A stretch of DNA of 64,000 nucleotides. Source: Clostridium septicum (GTDB lineage Bacteria; Bacillota; Clostridia; Clostridiales; Clostridiaceae). A program made the translations under genes and the position numbers. The stretch spans positions 2,852,001 to 2,916,000 of the forward strand of contig NZ_CP023671.1 in the NCBI RefSeq assembly GCF_003606265.1. Direction: 5' to 3'. Positions 43,618-52,199 of the stretch are shown in pieces; the stretch's first letter is position 1; each line of letters starts with the position of its first letter. The notes below the pieces were generated by a model that ran no database searches, was not told where the DNA came from, and saw nothing but the letters and a program-made list of their open reading frames with translations.

Positions 43618-44667
43618 ATGTTAAAGATTGAAAGAATGATAAGCCCTTATAACCACTATGAAGGAAATGCAATAAAGTATATTGTAGTTCATGGAACAGG
43701 AGCTCCAGAAGGAACAGATTCAGCAAGAAATAATGCAATTTATTTTTATGGAGGAAATAGAAATGCTTCAGCACATTATTTTGTAGATGCAACAAGTATA
43801 TACCAATCAGTTGAGGACTTTAATGGTTCCTGGTCCGTAGGAGATGGATATAATCAATATGGTATAAATAATCAAAATACATTAAATATAGAAATGTGCT
43901 GCAATAATTATACCTATGATGAAGGAACAATTGTAAATACATTAGAATTGGTTAAAGTTAAGCAAAAAGAATATGGAATCCCGAATTCTAATGTAGTAAG
44001 ACATTTTGATGCTTCAAGAAAAGTTTGTCCAGAATATTTTTCATTAAACAATTGGGAAAAGTGGAGTAACTTTATAGAGAGATTAACAGGGGAAACAGTA
44101 CAACAAAGCAAACCAGTTCAAAAGCCTTCATACAATCATGGTGAGGGAAAATATTTAAATTTACATTCACACATGGAAAAGTGGGCTATATATGCAACAA
44201 ATGTTAGACCAGTTACAGGAAATCAAAAAGGATATTTAAAACCTAAAATGTTTGGAGGGCTTTCATATAAGATTATAGAAGATAGAGGAGATGTAAAGAT
44301 AATAAATACAGGAGATTATGGAACAGTTCAAATATATGCACCTAATGATGCCGATAGTTCTATAACAGATAAACCTATATATAACAATATAGCAGGACCT
44401 AATCCTGCACCACCAGTAATAAATGTAAGCTATTTAAATTTACATGAACATAATTATTCATGGAGAGTTTATCCATTAAATGTTCCGCCAGTTGTAGGAA
44501 ATGAATGTGGAGCATTAGCTCCAGCACAATATGGAGGATTATCTTATAAGATATTAGAAAAGAAAATTACAGATGTATATAAAATAAAAACAGAATCATT
44601 TGGAGTAGTTGCAATATATGCTCCAAGAGATAATGATAGCAGCATAACAGAAAAGCCAATATATTAA
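43618..44667 (+). CDS. Endolysin: N-acetylmuramoyl-L-alanine amidase with tandem C-terminal repeats
   Basis: A 349-aa lysin; ATG 43618 follows AAGGTGAT. The Amidase_2 domain (residues 1-160) shows zinc ligands His in YIVVHGTGA, His in VVRHFDASRK and Cys in KVCPEYF. Two repeats of about 78 residues follow, each beginning YLNLH and ending APxDxDSSIT(D/E)KPIY. These are probable cell-wall binding modules of the SH3-like kind seen in clostridial lysins. It cuts the peptide stem from peptidoglycan. Confidence 0.93.
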   Translation: MLKIERMISPYNHYEGNAIKYIVVHGTGAPEGTDSARNNAIYFYGGNRNASAHYFVDATSIYQSVEDFNGSWSVGDGYNQYGINNQNTLNIEMCCNNYTYDEGTIVNTLELVKVKQKEYGIPNSNVVRHFDASRKVCPEYFSLNNWEKWSNFIERLTGETVQQSKPVQKPSYNHGEGKYLNLHSHMEKWAIYATNVRPVTGNQKGYLKPKMFGGLSYKIIEDRGDVKIINTGDYGTVQIYAPNDADSSITDKPIYNNIAGPNPAPPVINVSYLNLHEHNYSWRVYPLNVPPVVGNECGALAPAQYGGLSYKILEKKITDVYKIKTESFGVVAIYAPRDNDSSITEKPIY

Positions 44668-44672
44668 TTTAA

Positions 44673-44711
44673 AGCCTAGTAGGTAGTAGAAATTTTACTT
44701 GCTAGGTTTTT
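44673..44711 (+). terminator. Intrinsic terminator after the lysis module
   Basis: CCTAGTAGGTA pairs with TTACTTGCTAGG through an 11-bp stem with G-U pairs, followed by TTTTT. It isolates the late operon from the cargo operon downstream. Confidence 0.8.
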
Positions 44712-44880
44712 ATATAACGATAGAAGGAATATTTTAATTAATAGAAATAAGTAGATTGAATTAATAAAAGATAAAAATGTTGAAAAATAAAAATAAAACA
44801 GAGTATTTGTCGAAAATGTTTACAGATATAAAAGTATGAGTTTATTATTATCTTATAATAAAGCTTGTATAAAAATAATA

Positions 44881-44895
44881 TACTAATTATTAGTA
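44881..44895. promoter_or_regulatory. Operator-like dyad before the helicase operon
   Basis: TACTAAT-T-ATTAGTA is a perfect 7-1-7 inverted repeat, 13 bp before the RBS. It overlaps a possible -10 region (TTGTAT at 44865, TATTAG at 44888, 17-bp spacing). A binding site for the operon's own HTH protein is inferred. Confidence 0.5.
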
Positions 44896-44917
44896 AATAT
44901 TTCGTATGGAGGATACT

Positions 44918-46015
44918 GTGTTTAAATTAAGTGATATAGAAAATGAAATAAATGAAGAAGAGAATAGGAAAAAGGAAAGTCAATTACTAGAGATGGATAA
45001 AGTAATACAAATAACTATTAGAGATTGTGATGAAAAGCAACTTAATATATTAGGTAGTTCATTAGATGAATATTTGGTTACTGGTCCAGCAGGAAGTGGT
45101 AAGAGTATGATAGCAATGATTAAAGCTATGGAACTATATAATAATAATAATAAGTTTCGAATAATAATTTATACTAAAGCATTAAGTGAATTTATAATAG
45201 GAAAGCTTAAAAGAGTAGATATAAAGAATATAAAGGACTATATTTTATGTGGATATGAATTTCAAAAGGAAGATATTTCTGAAGATATAGATTATATAAT
45301 AATTGATGAAGTTCAAGATTTTAACTTAAAAAATATTGAGTATTGCCGTAATATGGCTAAAAAGGGATGCTTTTTATTTGGGGATGATTTACAACAAATT
45401 TATCCTAAAAATACTGATGGAAAAAATATAATAAAAAATTTAATAGATTCGGATATTAAACTTTTTAAATTAGAAAAGACATATAGATTTCCTAAGAAGA
45501 TTGCCTTTTTTTCTGAGTTAATAAAAGATAATCATGGAGATATTTCAAATCTATGTATTGAAGAAGGTGGAGATGAAAATACTCCTAGAATGATTGAATT
45601 TAAAAATAGAGATGCTGAAATGACATATATTGTAGATACAATAAAGAATGAAGGTTGGAAAGATGTTGGGATATTGGTAAGAAATAATGATATGGCTCAA
45701 ATAGTTTATGATGAGTTAAGAAAAAAGGGTTGCATATGTGATTATAAAATAAAAGATGAAATGAAATTAGATTTTACAAATGATAATCCTAAAATATTAA
45801 CATATCATAGTTCAAAAGGATTAGAATTTGAAAGGGTTTTTATTCCACAGTGTGATGTTGATGAAGATGATTCAACAAATTTAAATTTAAGGGAAGCTTT
45901 ATATGTAGCTTGTACTAGAACTTCAAAAACGTTAATATTATCATATATAAAGAGTTTTAAATCACCATTTTTAAATGGTATAAATAGTAAGTATTATAAA
46001 TTTGAAAGAAGGTAA
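44918..46015 (+). CDS. Compact UvrD-like SF1 helicase (cargo operon gene 1)
   Basis: GTG 44918 is the likely start: GGAGG at 44908-44912 is well spaced for it, while ATG 44906 lies on top of the RBS. The 365-aa protein holds all core SF1 motifs: GPAGSGKSM (Walker A, 56-63), IIIDEVQDF (Walker B), FGDDLQQIYP, EKTYRFPKK, TYHSSKGLEFERVFIP and REALYVACTRTSKTLIL. It lacks the large 1B/2B insertions of UvrD. Its N-terminal 45 residues are charged and helical. Similar stripped-down helicases partner effectors in defence systems such as Gabija; here four other genes follow within 10 bp of each other. Confidence 0.88.
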   Translation: MFKLSDIENEINEEENRKKESQLLEMDKVIQITIRDCDEKQLNILGSSLDEYLVTGPAGSGKSMIAMIKAMELYNNNNKFRIIIYTKALSEFIIGKLKRVDIKNIKDYILCGYEFQKEDISEDIDYIIIDEVQDFNLKNIEYCRNMAKKGCFLFGDDLQQIYPKNTDGKNIIKNLIDSDIKLFKLEKTYRFPKKIAFFSELIKDNHGDISNLCIEEGGDENTPRMIEFKNRDAEMTYIVDTIKNEGWKDVGILVRNNDMAQIVYDELRKKGCICDYKIKDEMKLDFTNDNPKILTYHSSKGLEFERVFIPQCDVDEDDSTNLNLREALYVACTRTSKTLILSYIKSFKSPFLNGINSKYYKFERR

Positions 46016-46021
46016 GGAGAA

Positions 46022-47563
46022 ATGTACATATACTATAAAATTAATAAAAATAATATATATGATATATTAAGTAGTTTAACTATAAACATAAATGATGATT
46101 TTGTTTACTCAGTACCACCTTCAATAAATGAAGATGAAGTTGTTATTAAAATAAAAATTACATATGATGAGAAATGTGGACTAATAAAAATAGACAAAGA
46201 GTGCTATAGATTTAATAAAATTTTAAATATAGAAAATAGAATTATAGTATTTTATTTTTTAAATGAAAGTATGAAAAATAAAATATTAAATAATTTAAAA
46301 TATATAAAAGAAATAAAAGTTAATTATGAGTATATAGAAAATAATTTTAAAATTTATTATTGGAAAAATGGTGATACATTAAAAATAATCACTAGTAAAA
46401 ATAATATAGAAATAGTTAAAGAAAAAAATCAAATGCTATTTAATAGAATTTTATCTATAAAGGGTATAATTTATGGTATGTTCACACATAAGCAAATAAT
46501 AAATAAATATGTTTTAAATAATTGCTCAAAAGTTTATGAAGAATATAGCATAATTAATAACATTATAATTAATTTGAGAAATAAAAATGAATTAAATAGG
46601 AAGTTATATAATTCATTAATAGATACCAGAAATGTATTTAGGAAACAAATAGAAAATAATTTAAATAACTTTGATTACAAAAATATATTAATAACTGATA
46701 TAGATTATAATTATATAAAATTTAATAATTGCTTGTTAAATTTATCTTTGAAAGATCTAGAATTGTTTGAAAGAATAATAAATTATATAGTTAATAAATT
46801 AAGTGGAATAGAAGATGAGAAAAAAAAGACATTGATGTTACTTAAATATTTAGATAAAAATAAGAATGATTTTGAGATTAAAGAAGATTATGAATTGTTG
46901 CATAAGAGAATAGTAAAAGAAGACTATAGTGTTAATGTAGATTCTATAAAGAATGATGTAATTAAAAATATATATGTGGTATTTATTAAATATGATAGTA
47001 CAAAAGAATTTGTATTATTTACTAGGGAGAAAAATATAAGAAAAAGTTATATAGCCTATATGACATTAGGAGCAATAAAAGGATTGAAATATATGTCAGG
47101 AAATATAATAGCAGAAAATGTTTTGAATGATGGCATATTAAAGAATTCTATAAAAATAGTTGATGATGTAATTAATGGAGAAAATCAAAGATATTTATAT
47201 AAGTTAAAACTTCATTATTATTTAAATAAATTATATTCTAAATTAGATAACATAAAAGTTAAATTTGATGATTTTGATATTATAACCAATAAAGAGATTG
47301 GATACATGTCAATTAATATAAAAAGAGAGAATGCTTTGTTAGAAGTATTTTATAAGGAAAGAAAAAAGAAATTAGCAAATAGTATAAAATATTATGATAA
47401 TAGATGTTATAAATTGAAAAAAATAAAAATGGAGTGTCCAAATAATAATATTTATTTTAATTATAGATTTATTATAAATAATAAAACGAGAACATTAGAC
47501 TTAAGATATGAATATATATTTAGTAATTTATTAGAATATATAAATAATAAAGAGGTGGAATAA
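46022..47563 (+). CDS. Large hypothetical protein of the helicase operon (cargo operon gene 2)
   Basis: A 513-aa protein starting six bases after the helicase stop (AAGGAG RBS). It is unusually rich in Asn, Ile, Lys and Tyr, and its DNA is even more AT-rich than the phage genes, suggesting a different origin. Predicted helical with an N-terminal alpha-beta part; no signal peptide or membrane segment. No enzyme motif was recognised. Conserved-looking segments include YIAYMTLGAIKGLKYMSGNI and INIKRENALLEVFYKERKKK. By position it may be the sensor or effector partner of the helicase. Confidence 0.6.
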   Translation: MYIYYKINKNNIYDILSSLTININDDFVYSVPPSINEDEVVIKIKITYDEKCGLIKIDKECYRFNKILNIENRIIVFYFLNESMKNKILNNLKYIKEIKVNYEYIENNFKIYYWKNGDTLKIITSKNNIEIVKEKNQMLFNRILSIKGIIYGMFTHKQIINKYVLNNCSKVYEEYSIINNIIINLRNKNELNRKLYNSLIDTRNVFRKQIENNLNNFDYKNILITDIDYNYIKFNNCLLNLSLKDLELFERIINYIVNKLSGIEDEKKKTLMLLKYLDKNKNDFEIKEDYELLHKRIVKEDYSVNVDSIKNDVIKNIYVVFIKYDSTKEFVLFTREKNIRKSYIAYMTLGAIKGLKYMSGNIIAENVLNDGILKNSIKIVDDVINGENQRYLYKLKLHYYLNKLYSKLDNIKVKFDDFDIITNKEIGYMSINIKRENALLEVFYKERKKKLANSIKYYDNRCYKLKKIKMECPNNNIYFNYRFIINNKTRTLDLRYEYIFSNLLEYINNKEVE

Positions 47564-47923
47564 ATGTCAAACAAATTATCAGTTTGTCATAAAAGAGTAA
47601 AATATACAAGTTATGAATTGGTAAGAGAAGTAAAGAAAATAGTAGATAAATATAATAATGTTGAAGAGTGTGCTAAACATTATAAAGTAAGTGAAGAGTT
47701 AATAAAAAATATTTTAAAAAATTCTAGAATTCTTACATTTGAAATGTATAAAGTTATTAGCTTAATGCTAAATAAAAGTATTAAAGAACTTACTGAAATT
47801 GAAAATGTATCATTAATACCACAATTTAGAGGATTAAAAGAAGAGGAACAGGTTGAAGACTTAATAGAATTTGCTAATAATATTTTCGAAGAAATAATAA
47901 TTAATTCAAAATTGAGAGGGTAG
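47564..47923 (+). CDS. HTH regulator of the cargo operon (gene 3)
   Basis: A 119-aa protein whose ATG follows the stop of gene 2 directly (GAGGTGG RBS). Residues 20-60 (NVEECAKHYKVSEELIKNIL then FEMYKVISLMLNKSIKELTE) form an XRE-like helix-turn-helix. An ImmA/IrrE gene follows four bases later; XRE plus ImmA pairs are repressor plus anti-repressor protease. It likely binds the dyad at 44881-44895 and is a target of the protease. Inferred. Confidence 0.7.
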   Translation: MSNKLSVCHKRVKYTSYELVREVKKIVDKYNNVEECAKHYKVSEELIKNILKNSRILTFEMYKVISLMLNKSIKELTEIENVSLIPQFRGLKEEEQVEDLIEFANNIFEEIIINSKLRG

Positions 47924-47927
47924 AATT

Positions 47928-48662
47928 ATGACTGAAGATAGAAAAGAGAAAATTGAGAAAGTTGCAAAAAGTATTAAGAAAAAATTAAGAGAAGAGTATA
48001 AAGTAACTGATTTTAGTGATCCGTTTAAAGTGATAAGCTTATTGGATAATTATATAATTATTAGATTTAAAAATGATAAAGATATACAAGGATTTACTTT
48101 AAAAAAAGGTGATTTTAGATGTATTTATATAAATAGTTCAGATTTTCTTGGTAGACAAAACTATTCATGTTGGCACGAATTTTTTCATTGTATTGATGAT
48201 GTAAATGAAGTAACAATAAGTAAAAAAGGAGATAATTCTCCAGGAGAACAAGAGGCTGAGTATTTTGCTAGTTGCATGCTATTAGATAAAGAAGAAGTTG
48301 ATAGATACATTAGAGAAGTATGGGGAAGTGAAAAGTATTTAAATGAAGAAGCATTAATTAAAATTCAATATAGATTTAATGTTAGCTTTGGATCACTTAA
48401 AACTAGACTAGCTGAAATATATAAAAATAAAAAATATTTTAGTTATAATATAAATTCCGTTAAAAATAGAAAAAAATATGAAGATGAAGTACTTAGATTA
48501 GGGTTTGATTTGCAGCTTATATCACCAACTAATGATTTTTGTGTTCCGAGCTCATTTATTAATAATTTAAGAGAAAATATTATGAGTAATAGAATAAGCT
48601 TAGATAAGGGAAATAAAATAGTTGAGTTTTTAGATGAGAATGGAGCTGATATAAAATGGTAG
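47928..48662 (+). CDS. ImmA/IrrE-family zinc protease (cargo operon gene 4)
   Basis: A 244-aa protein with canonical HEFFH at residues 83-87 (SCWHEFFHCIDD) and the downstream Glu motif EQEAEYFASCML near 107-114. Unlike the lysogeny ImmA-like gene at 5134, the zinc site is complete. A C-terminal extension of about 100 residues (from NVSFGSLKTRLAEIY) is longer than in minimal ImmA proteins. Such proteases cleave repressors when DNA damage or infection is sensed. It overlaps the PIN gene by seven bases. Confidence 0.85.
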   Translation: MTEDRKEKIEKVAKSIKKKLREEYKVTDFSDPFKVISLLDNYIIIRFKNDKDIQGFTLKKGDFRCIYINSSDFLGRQNYSCWHEFFHCIDDVNEVTISKKGDNSPGEQEAEYFASCMLLDKEEVDRYIREVWGSEKYLNEEALIKIQYRFNVSFGSLKTRLAEIYKNKKYFSYNINSVKNRKKYEDEVLRLGFDLQLISPTNDFCVPSSFINNLRENIMSNRISLDKGNKIVEFLDENGADIKW

Positions 48663-49267
48663 TTTTAAGTGAAGATGAAAAGAACATACCTATATGCGAT
48701 ACTAATATTTTAATAAGTTTTGGATTAAGTGATTTTATTGGAGAATTCATAGATTTTAATAAAAAAATTTTTGTTGCAGATAATGTATTGTTGGAATTAG
48801 AAAGAAAATTTAATAGGAATACGGAATATAGTTATTTATTGCAAAATGTTAAAAATAATGAAAATATAAATGTTATAAATAAAGATGAATACTTTACAGA
48901 AGATAGAATATTAGTTATGAATGCTTCTTTAAATCAATATAAGTTAATAGAGGATTGTTTATTAACTGGAGATTTATGTCCTGATAGTGGTGAGTTTATT
49001 AGTGCAATTTATGCAGCTAATCTAGAGATAAGAAAGTTTATAACAAATGATTTAAAATTTATAAATAAATATAAAGATGAGTTTATTTTCAAAGGATTAT
49101 CTTTTATAAATATGACACAAGTATTAGATAAAATAATAGGAAAAGAAAAAAGAAAAGGAGTGGTGTTAGATATAAATAGAAAGTCAAAAGAAATGGAAGA
49201 TACATTAACTAAAGAAAAAGTATTAGAGAAATTTGAAAAGTGGAGTTTAAAATTATCATGTATATAG
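48656..49267 (+). CDS. PIN-domain nuclease (cargo operon gene 5)
   Basis: A 203-aa protein starting inside the end of the protease gene (ATGGTAG). PIN motifs: Asp15 in PICDTNILISFG, Glu47 or Glu49 in VLLELERKF, Asp110/Glu113 in CPDSGEFISAIY and Asp132 in KFITNDLKF. PIN enzymes cut RNA and act as toxins or RNA-decay nucleases. The last 45 residues are basic and helical. As the final gene, coupled to a protease, it is a natural effector of the operon. Confidence 0.8.
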   Translation: MVVLSEDEKNIPICDTNILISFGLSDFIGEFIDFNKKIFVADNVLLELERKFNRNTEYSYLLQNVKNNENINVINKDEYFTEDRILVMNASLNQYKLIEDCLLTGDLCPDSGEFISAIYAANLEIRKFITNDLKFINKYKDEFIFKGLSFINMTQVLDKIIGKEKRKGVVLDINRKSKEMEDTLTKEKVLEKFEKWSLKLSCI

Positions 49268-49472
49268 ATAATTTTAATAAAAATATAGTACTTAAATATA
49301 ATTTTATAATATGAAAAAGTAATCGAAGTTATATATTAAGAAAAGTTTAGTGAAAGGTATAATAGAATTGATAATAAATAATTATTAAAAATAAAATACT
49401 AATAATAGTTGTAATATTTTTTCCATACATAAAAATATGTTCATTTCTTTCTAATATAATTAAATATAGTAG

Positions 49473-49510
49473 ATACCACCTAGAATAGTAATATAATAGG
49501 TGGTATTTTT
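49473..49510 (+). terminator. Intrinsic terminator of the five-gene cargo operon
   Basis: ATACCACCTA at 49473-49482 pairs perfectly with TAGGTGGTAT at 49497-49506, followed by TTTTT. Confidence 0.88.
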
Positions 49511-49583
49511 AATGGTTAAATAATATTGACTTAACACTATTTTTTATACATAAAATGTAAAAGTATTAAAAAGAAACTTTTAA

Positions 49584-49591
49584 AAGTAGCA
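49584..49591 (+). repeat. Target-site duplication, left
   Basis: AAGTAGCA directly precedes the IS left end and is repeated at 51038-51045. Eight bases is the usual IS256 duplication length. Confidence 0.9.
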
Positions 49592-51037
49592 GAGAGTGTA
49601 AAATAGTCTGTGTAAACTTCAGAAAATGATATAATAAATTATCAATTATGGAGGGAACACAGACTATGTCATTTTCAAAGGAAGAATTAATAAAAATATT
49701 AGCAAAGGATCCAAATATTAAAACAGCTGAAGATATTCAAAATGTTTTAAAAGACTTATTTGGAGGAATGCTTCAGCAAATGCTAGAAGCCGAATTAGAT
49801 AATCATCTTGGATATGAGAAACATGATTACCAAAATAAAAACACAACTAATAGCCGTAATGGCAAGAGCCGAAAAACTATGAAATCCAATCTTGGCTACT
49901 TCGACTTAGATGTTCCAAGAGATAGAGAAGGTTCTTTTGAGCCTGAAATAGTAAAAAAACATCAAACTGATGTTTCACATTTAGAAAGCTCAATAATTGG
50001 GATGTATGCTAAGGGAATGACTACAAGAGATATAGCATCACAAGTAAATGAAATATACGGAATGGACATATCACCAACATTAGTTTCTAATATAACAGAT
50101 AAAGTAATTCCAATGATTAGAGAATGGCAAAGCCGTCCGTTGGAAACAGTATATCCTATAGTATTTATGGATGCTATTCACTTTAAAGTGAGAAAAGATA
50201 ACACCGTTGTTTCGAAAGCAGCCTACGCTGCGATTGGAGTAAATATTGAAGGAAAAAAAGATGTTCTTGGTATATGGATAGGAGCATCAGAGTCATCAAA
50301 ATATTGGTTGCTTGTTCTGAATGAGTTAAAAAATAGAGGCGTAAAAGATATACTAATTGCTTCAGTTGATGGGTTAGTAGGGTTTAACGAAGCCATTAGA
50401 GCTGTTTATCCGAACACTGAAATTCAAAGATGTATTATTCATCAAATAAGAAATTCAAGTAAATACTTATCTTATAAGGATTTAAAAGCTTTCAATGCAG
50501 ATTTAAAACTAGTTTACACCGCTTCTACTGAGGAGGTCGCATTAGCGGAATTAGATAGATTAGAAGAAAAATGGGGAGAAAAATACTTAATAGCAGTAAG
50601 GTCTTGGAGAAATAACTGGAATGAGTTATCAACATTCTTTAAATATCCACCAGAGATTAGAAAAATAATATATACAACTAATGCAATGGAAAGTTATAAT
50701 CGTCAACTGAGAAAAGTTACTAAAACTAAATCTATATTTCCGAATGATGAATCATTAATGAAGATTTTATACCTTGCTACCGTTGATATAACAAAGAAAT
50801 GGACCCAATCAATACGAGGATGGGCTCAAATTTTAGCTCAACTATCAATCTTCTTCGAAGGTCGTTTAGACGACCAGTTGTTCTAAAAAATATTTAGTCT
50901 AACTCTTATTAAAGTGCAGATTATTATGTAAAATTTATCAATTAAAGAAAAATAAAGGTTGGATGTTGTATTAACCTTTCCAACCTTTAAAATAAAACTA
51001 AATTTTCTAAAGTTTACACAAAAATATTGACAGACTC
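49592..51037 (+). mobile_element. IS256-family insertion sequence (1446 bp)
   Basis: Imperfect terminal inverted repeats are visible: the left end starts GAGAGTGTAAAATAGTCTGT, and the right end in reverse starts GAGTCTGTCAATA. Both share GTGTAAACTT and AGAAAAT further in. One full transposase gene lies inside, and an 8-bp target duplication flanks the element. Intact ends, gene and duplication point to a recent insertion into prophage non-coding DNA. Confidence 0.93.
49666..50886 (+). CDS. IS256-family transposase (mutator type)
   Basis: A 406-aa DDE transposase. ATG 49666 follows GGAGGG at 49650-49655. Signature segments: MLEAELDNHLGYEKHD near the start, DVPRDREGSFEPEIVKKHQ, VFMDAIHFKVR (first Asp), ASVDGLVGFNEAIRAVYP (second Asp) and IIYTTNAMESYNRQLRKV (Glu). 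No frameshift is seen; the enzyme should be active. Confidence 0.96.
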   Translation: MSFSKEELIKILAKDPNIKTAEDIQNVLKDLFGGMLQQMLEAELDNHLGYEKHDYQNKNTTNSRNGKSRKTMKSNLGYFDLDVPRDREGSFEPEIVKKHQTDVSHLESSIIGMYAKGMTTRDIASQVNEIYGMDISPTLVSNITDKVIPMIREWQSRPLETVYPIVFMDAIHFKVRKDNTVVSKAAYAAIGVNIEGKKDVLGIWIGASESSKYWLLVLNELKNRGVKDILIASVDGLVGFNEAIRAVYPNTEIQRCIIHQIRNSSKYLSYKDLKAFNADLKLVYTASTEEVALAELDRLEEKWGEKYLIAVRSWRNNWNELSTFFKYPPEIRKIIYTTNAMESYNRQLRKVTKTKSIFPNDESLMKILYLATVDITKKWTQSIRGWAQILAQLSIFFEGRLDDQLF

Positions 51038-51045
51038 AAGTAGCA
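51038..51045 (+). repeat. Target-site duplication, right
   Basis: AAGTAGCA directly follows the IS right end and matches 49584-49591 exactly. Confidence 0.9.
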
Positions 51046-51088
51046 CAAAGAAACACAATCTATATTTATTTATATATATTTAATATTA

Positions 51089-51109
51089 ATTAGCTATATA
51101 TTAGCTAAT
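51089..51109. repeat. 8-5-8 inverted repeat downstream of the IS
   Basis: ATTAGCTA-TATAT-TAGCTAAT is a perfect dyad in non-coding DNA. It may be a regulator site or a weak hairpin. Confidence 0.4.
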
Positions 51110-51132
51110 ACAAAGTATTTGCTTAAAAGAAA

Positions 51133-51160
51133 AAGTCTTAGATTTAAATTTCTAAGACTT
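51133..51160 (-). terminator. Terminator of the ribbon-helix-helix gene
   Basis: AAGTCTTAGA pairs perfectly with TCTAAGACTT; read on the minus strand it is followed by a T-rich run. The stem overlaps the gene stop. Confidence 0.75.
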
Positions 51161-51326
51161 AAATTTTATTATGCTCTTTTAATAATAATTCTAAAGCTTT
51201 ATCTAATAGTTTAGACATTGGAATAGATGTTTCTTTAGAGAGCTCTTTCATTTTTTCTAATAGTTCTATATCAAATGTGCTTGAATATCTTTGTCTATTA
51301 ACAAGACTATCTTTTTTATCAGCCAT
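51159..51326 (-). CDS. Ribbon-helix-helix DNA-binding protein (CopG/Arc-like)
   Basis: A 55-aa protein; ATG at 51326 (minus) has GGAGGTG upstream, and the longer upstream frame lacks an RBS. NRQRYSSTFDIELLEKMKEL then IPMSKLLDKALELLL is the strand-helix-helix pattern of RHH regulators. It is divergent from the HTH gene at 51478 across five TTGATTAA repeats, its likely operator. It could control that gene and the adenine methylase. Confidence 0.82.
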   Translation of the reverse strand: MADKKDSLVNRQRYSSTFDIELLEKMKELSKETSIPMSKLLDKALELLLKEHNKI

Positions 51327-51357
51327 AATAACACCTCCTCTATATATTATAGCATTA

Positions 51358-51449
51358 TTAATCAAACTTAATCAACTTTAATAAAAAAAGACTTGATTAA
51401 AGTTGATTAAGATGGTAATATTTAATTAAGGTTAATTAATATTGATTAA
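51358..51449. promoter_or_regulatory. TTGATTAA operator array between divergent genes
   Basis: TTAATCAA at 51358-51365 and 51368-51375, and TTGATTAA at 51393-51400, 51403-51410 and 51442-51449. Paired copies are 10 bp apart, one helical turn, as RHH dimers prefer. CTTAATCAACTTTAAT at 51367-51382 is the exact reverse complement of 51396-51411. Confidence 0.7.
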
Positions 51450-51477
51450 TTCATAATATGAAAGGAGGAAATTACAA

Positions 51478-52131
51478 ATGCAATTCTTAAAATTATCTAC
51501 AGAATTAATAACAGATAATAATATCACATCAAATGAATTCAGAATATATTCTTATCTTTTAAGCCTTTATAATGTAGAAAAACAATGTAGTTATCCTTCT
51601 ATAGATATTATTTCAGAAAGACTTAATATATCAATATCTACAGTTAAAAGAAGTATTAAGAGGCTTGCAGAGCTTGGATATATTTCAATAGAAAAGAGAA
51701 AAGGATTAGCAGGTAATTTCAATGTTTATAAAAAATTAAAACATCTTATAAATAATGTAGTAAAGACTAAAAAAGTTAATAAAATAGCTATAGATAGTAA
51801 TGGAGAGAAGGCTATAGAAGGTCAAATATCAGTAGAAGAAGCGTTAGAAGATATAGAAGAAACTAAAGTAAGAACTAATATTATAGATAATAGTAGCAAT
51901 GTAAGGCTAGCTAGAAGTGTTACTAATATAGATAATAGTAGTTTTGCTAAAAAAGTTTTATCCTTATCAGATAATGGATTGGTAAGAGCTGCTATAAAGG
52001 AATTTAAAAAGAAGAGGGGGAAAACTCCTACCTTTTTAATAAAGTTACTGGTAGACCAATATTATAAAGAAGGAATTGATTTATCTAAGCCATTACTAAA
52101 CTTATTAAAAAGAGATTATATAATAATTTAA
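51478..52131 (+). CDS. HTH_36-type replication/regulatory protein
   Basis: A 217-aa protein. Residues 17-75 (ITSNEFRIYSYLLSLYN then LNISISTVKRSIKRLAELGYI) form the winged-helix HTH_36 domain common in plasmid and phage replication initiators. A charged linker leads to a C-terminal helical domain (LVRAAIKEFKKKRGKTPTFL) that may bind a helicase loader. AAGGAGG precedes the ATG. The neighbouring RHH gene suggests a plasmid-like regulatory pair captured by the prophage. Confidence 0.7.
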   Translation: MQFLKLSTELITDNNITSNEFRIYSYLLSLYNVEKQCSYPSIDIISERLNISISTVKRSIKRLAELGYISIEKRKGLAGNFNVYKKLKHLINNVVKTKKVNKIAIDSNGEKAIEGQISVEEALEDIEETKVRTNIIDNSSNVRLARSVTNIDNSSFAKKVLSLSDNGLVRAAIKEFKKKRGKTPTFLIKLLVDQYYKEGIDLSKPLLNLLKRDYIII

Positions 52132-52199
52132 ATAGGTGTTTACAAGTGAACATATGTTCTTTAAAATATAAGTATAAGTATTTTAAAGAAGGAGATATT

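Larger units (their letters stand above)
49268..49591. other. Non-coding stretch between the cargo operon and the IS element
   Basis: I see no gene in these 324 bp. They contain one strong terminator at 49473-49510 and a TTGACT box at 49526-49531 without a well-spaced -10. The IS element was inserted at the right end of this stretch. Confidence 0.6.

Noticed and set aside
44906..44917. ATG 44906 as start of the helicase gene
   Set aside because: GGAGG overlaps this ATG and is correctly spaced for GTG 44918, so the shorter form is preferred.
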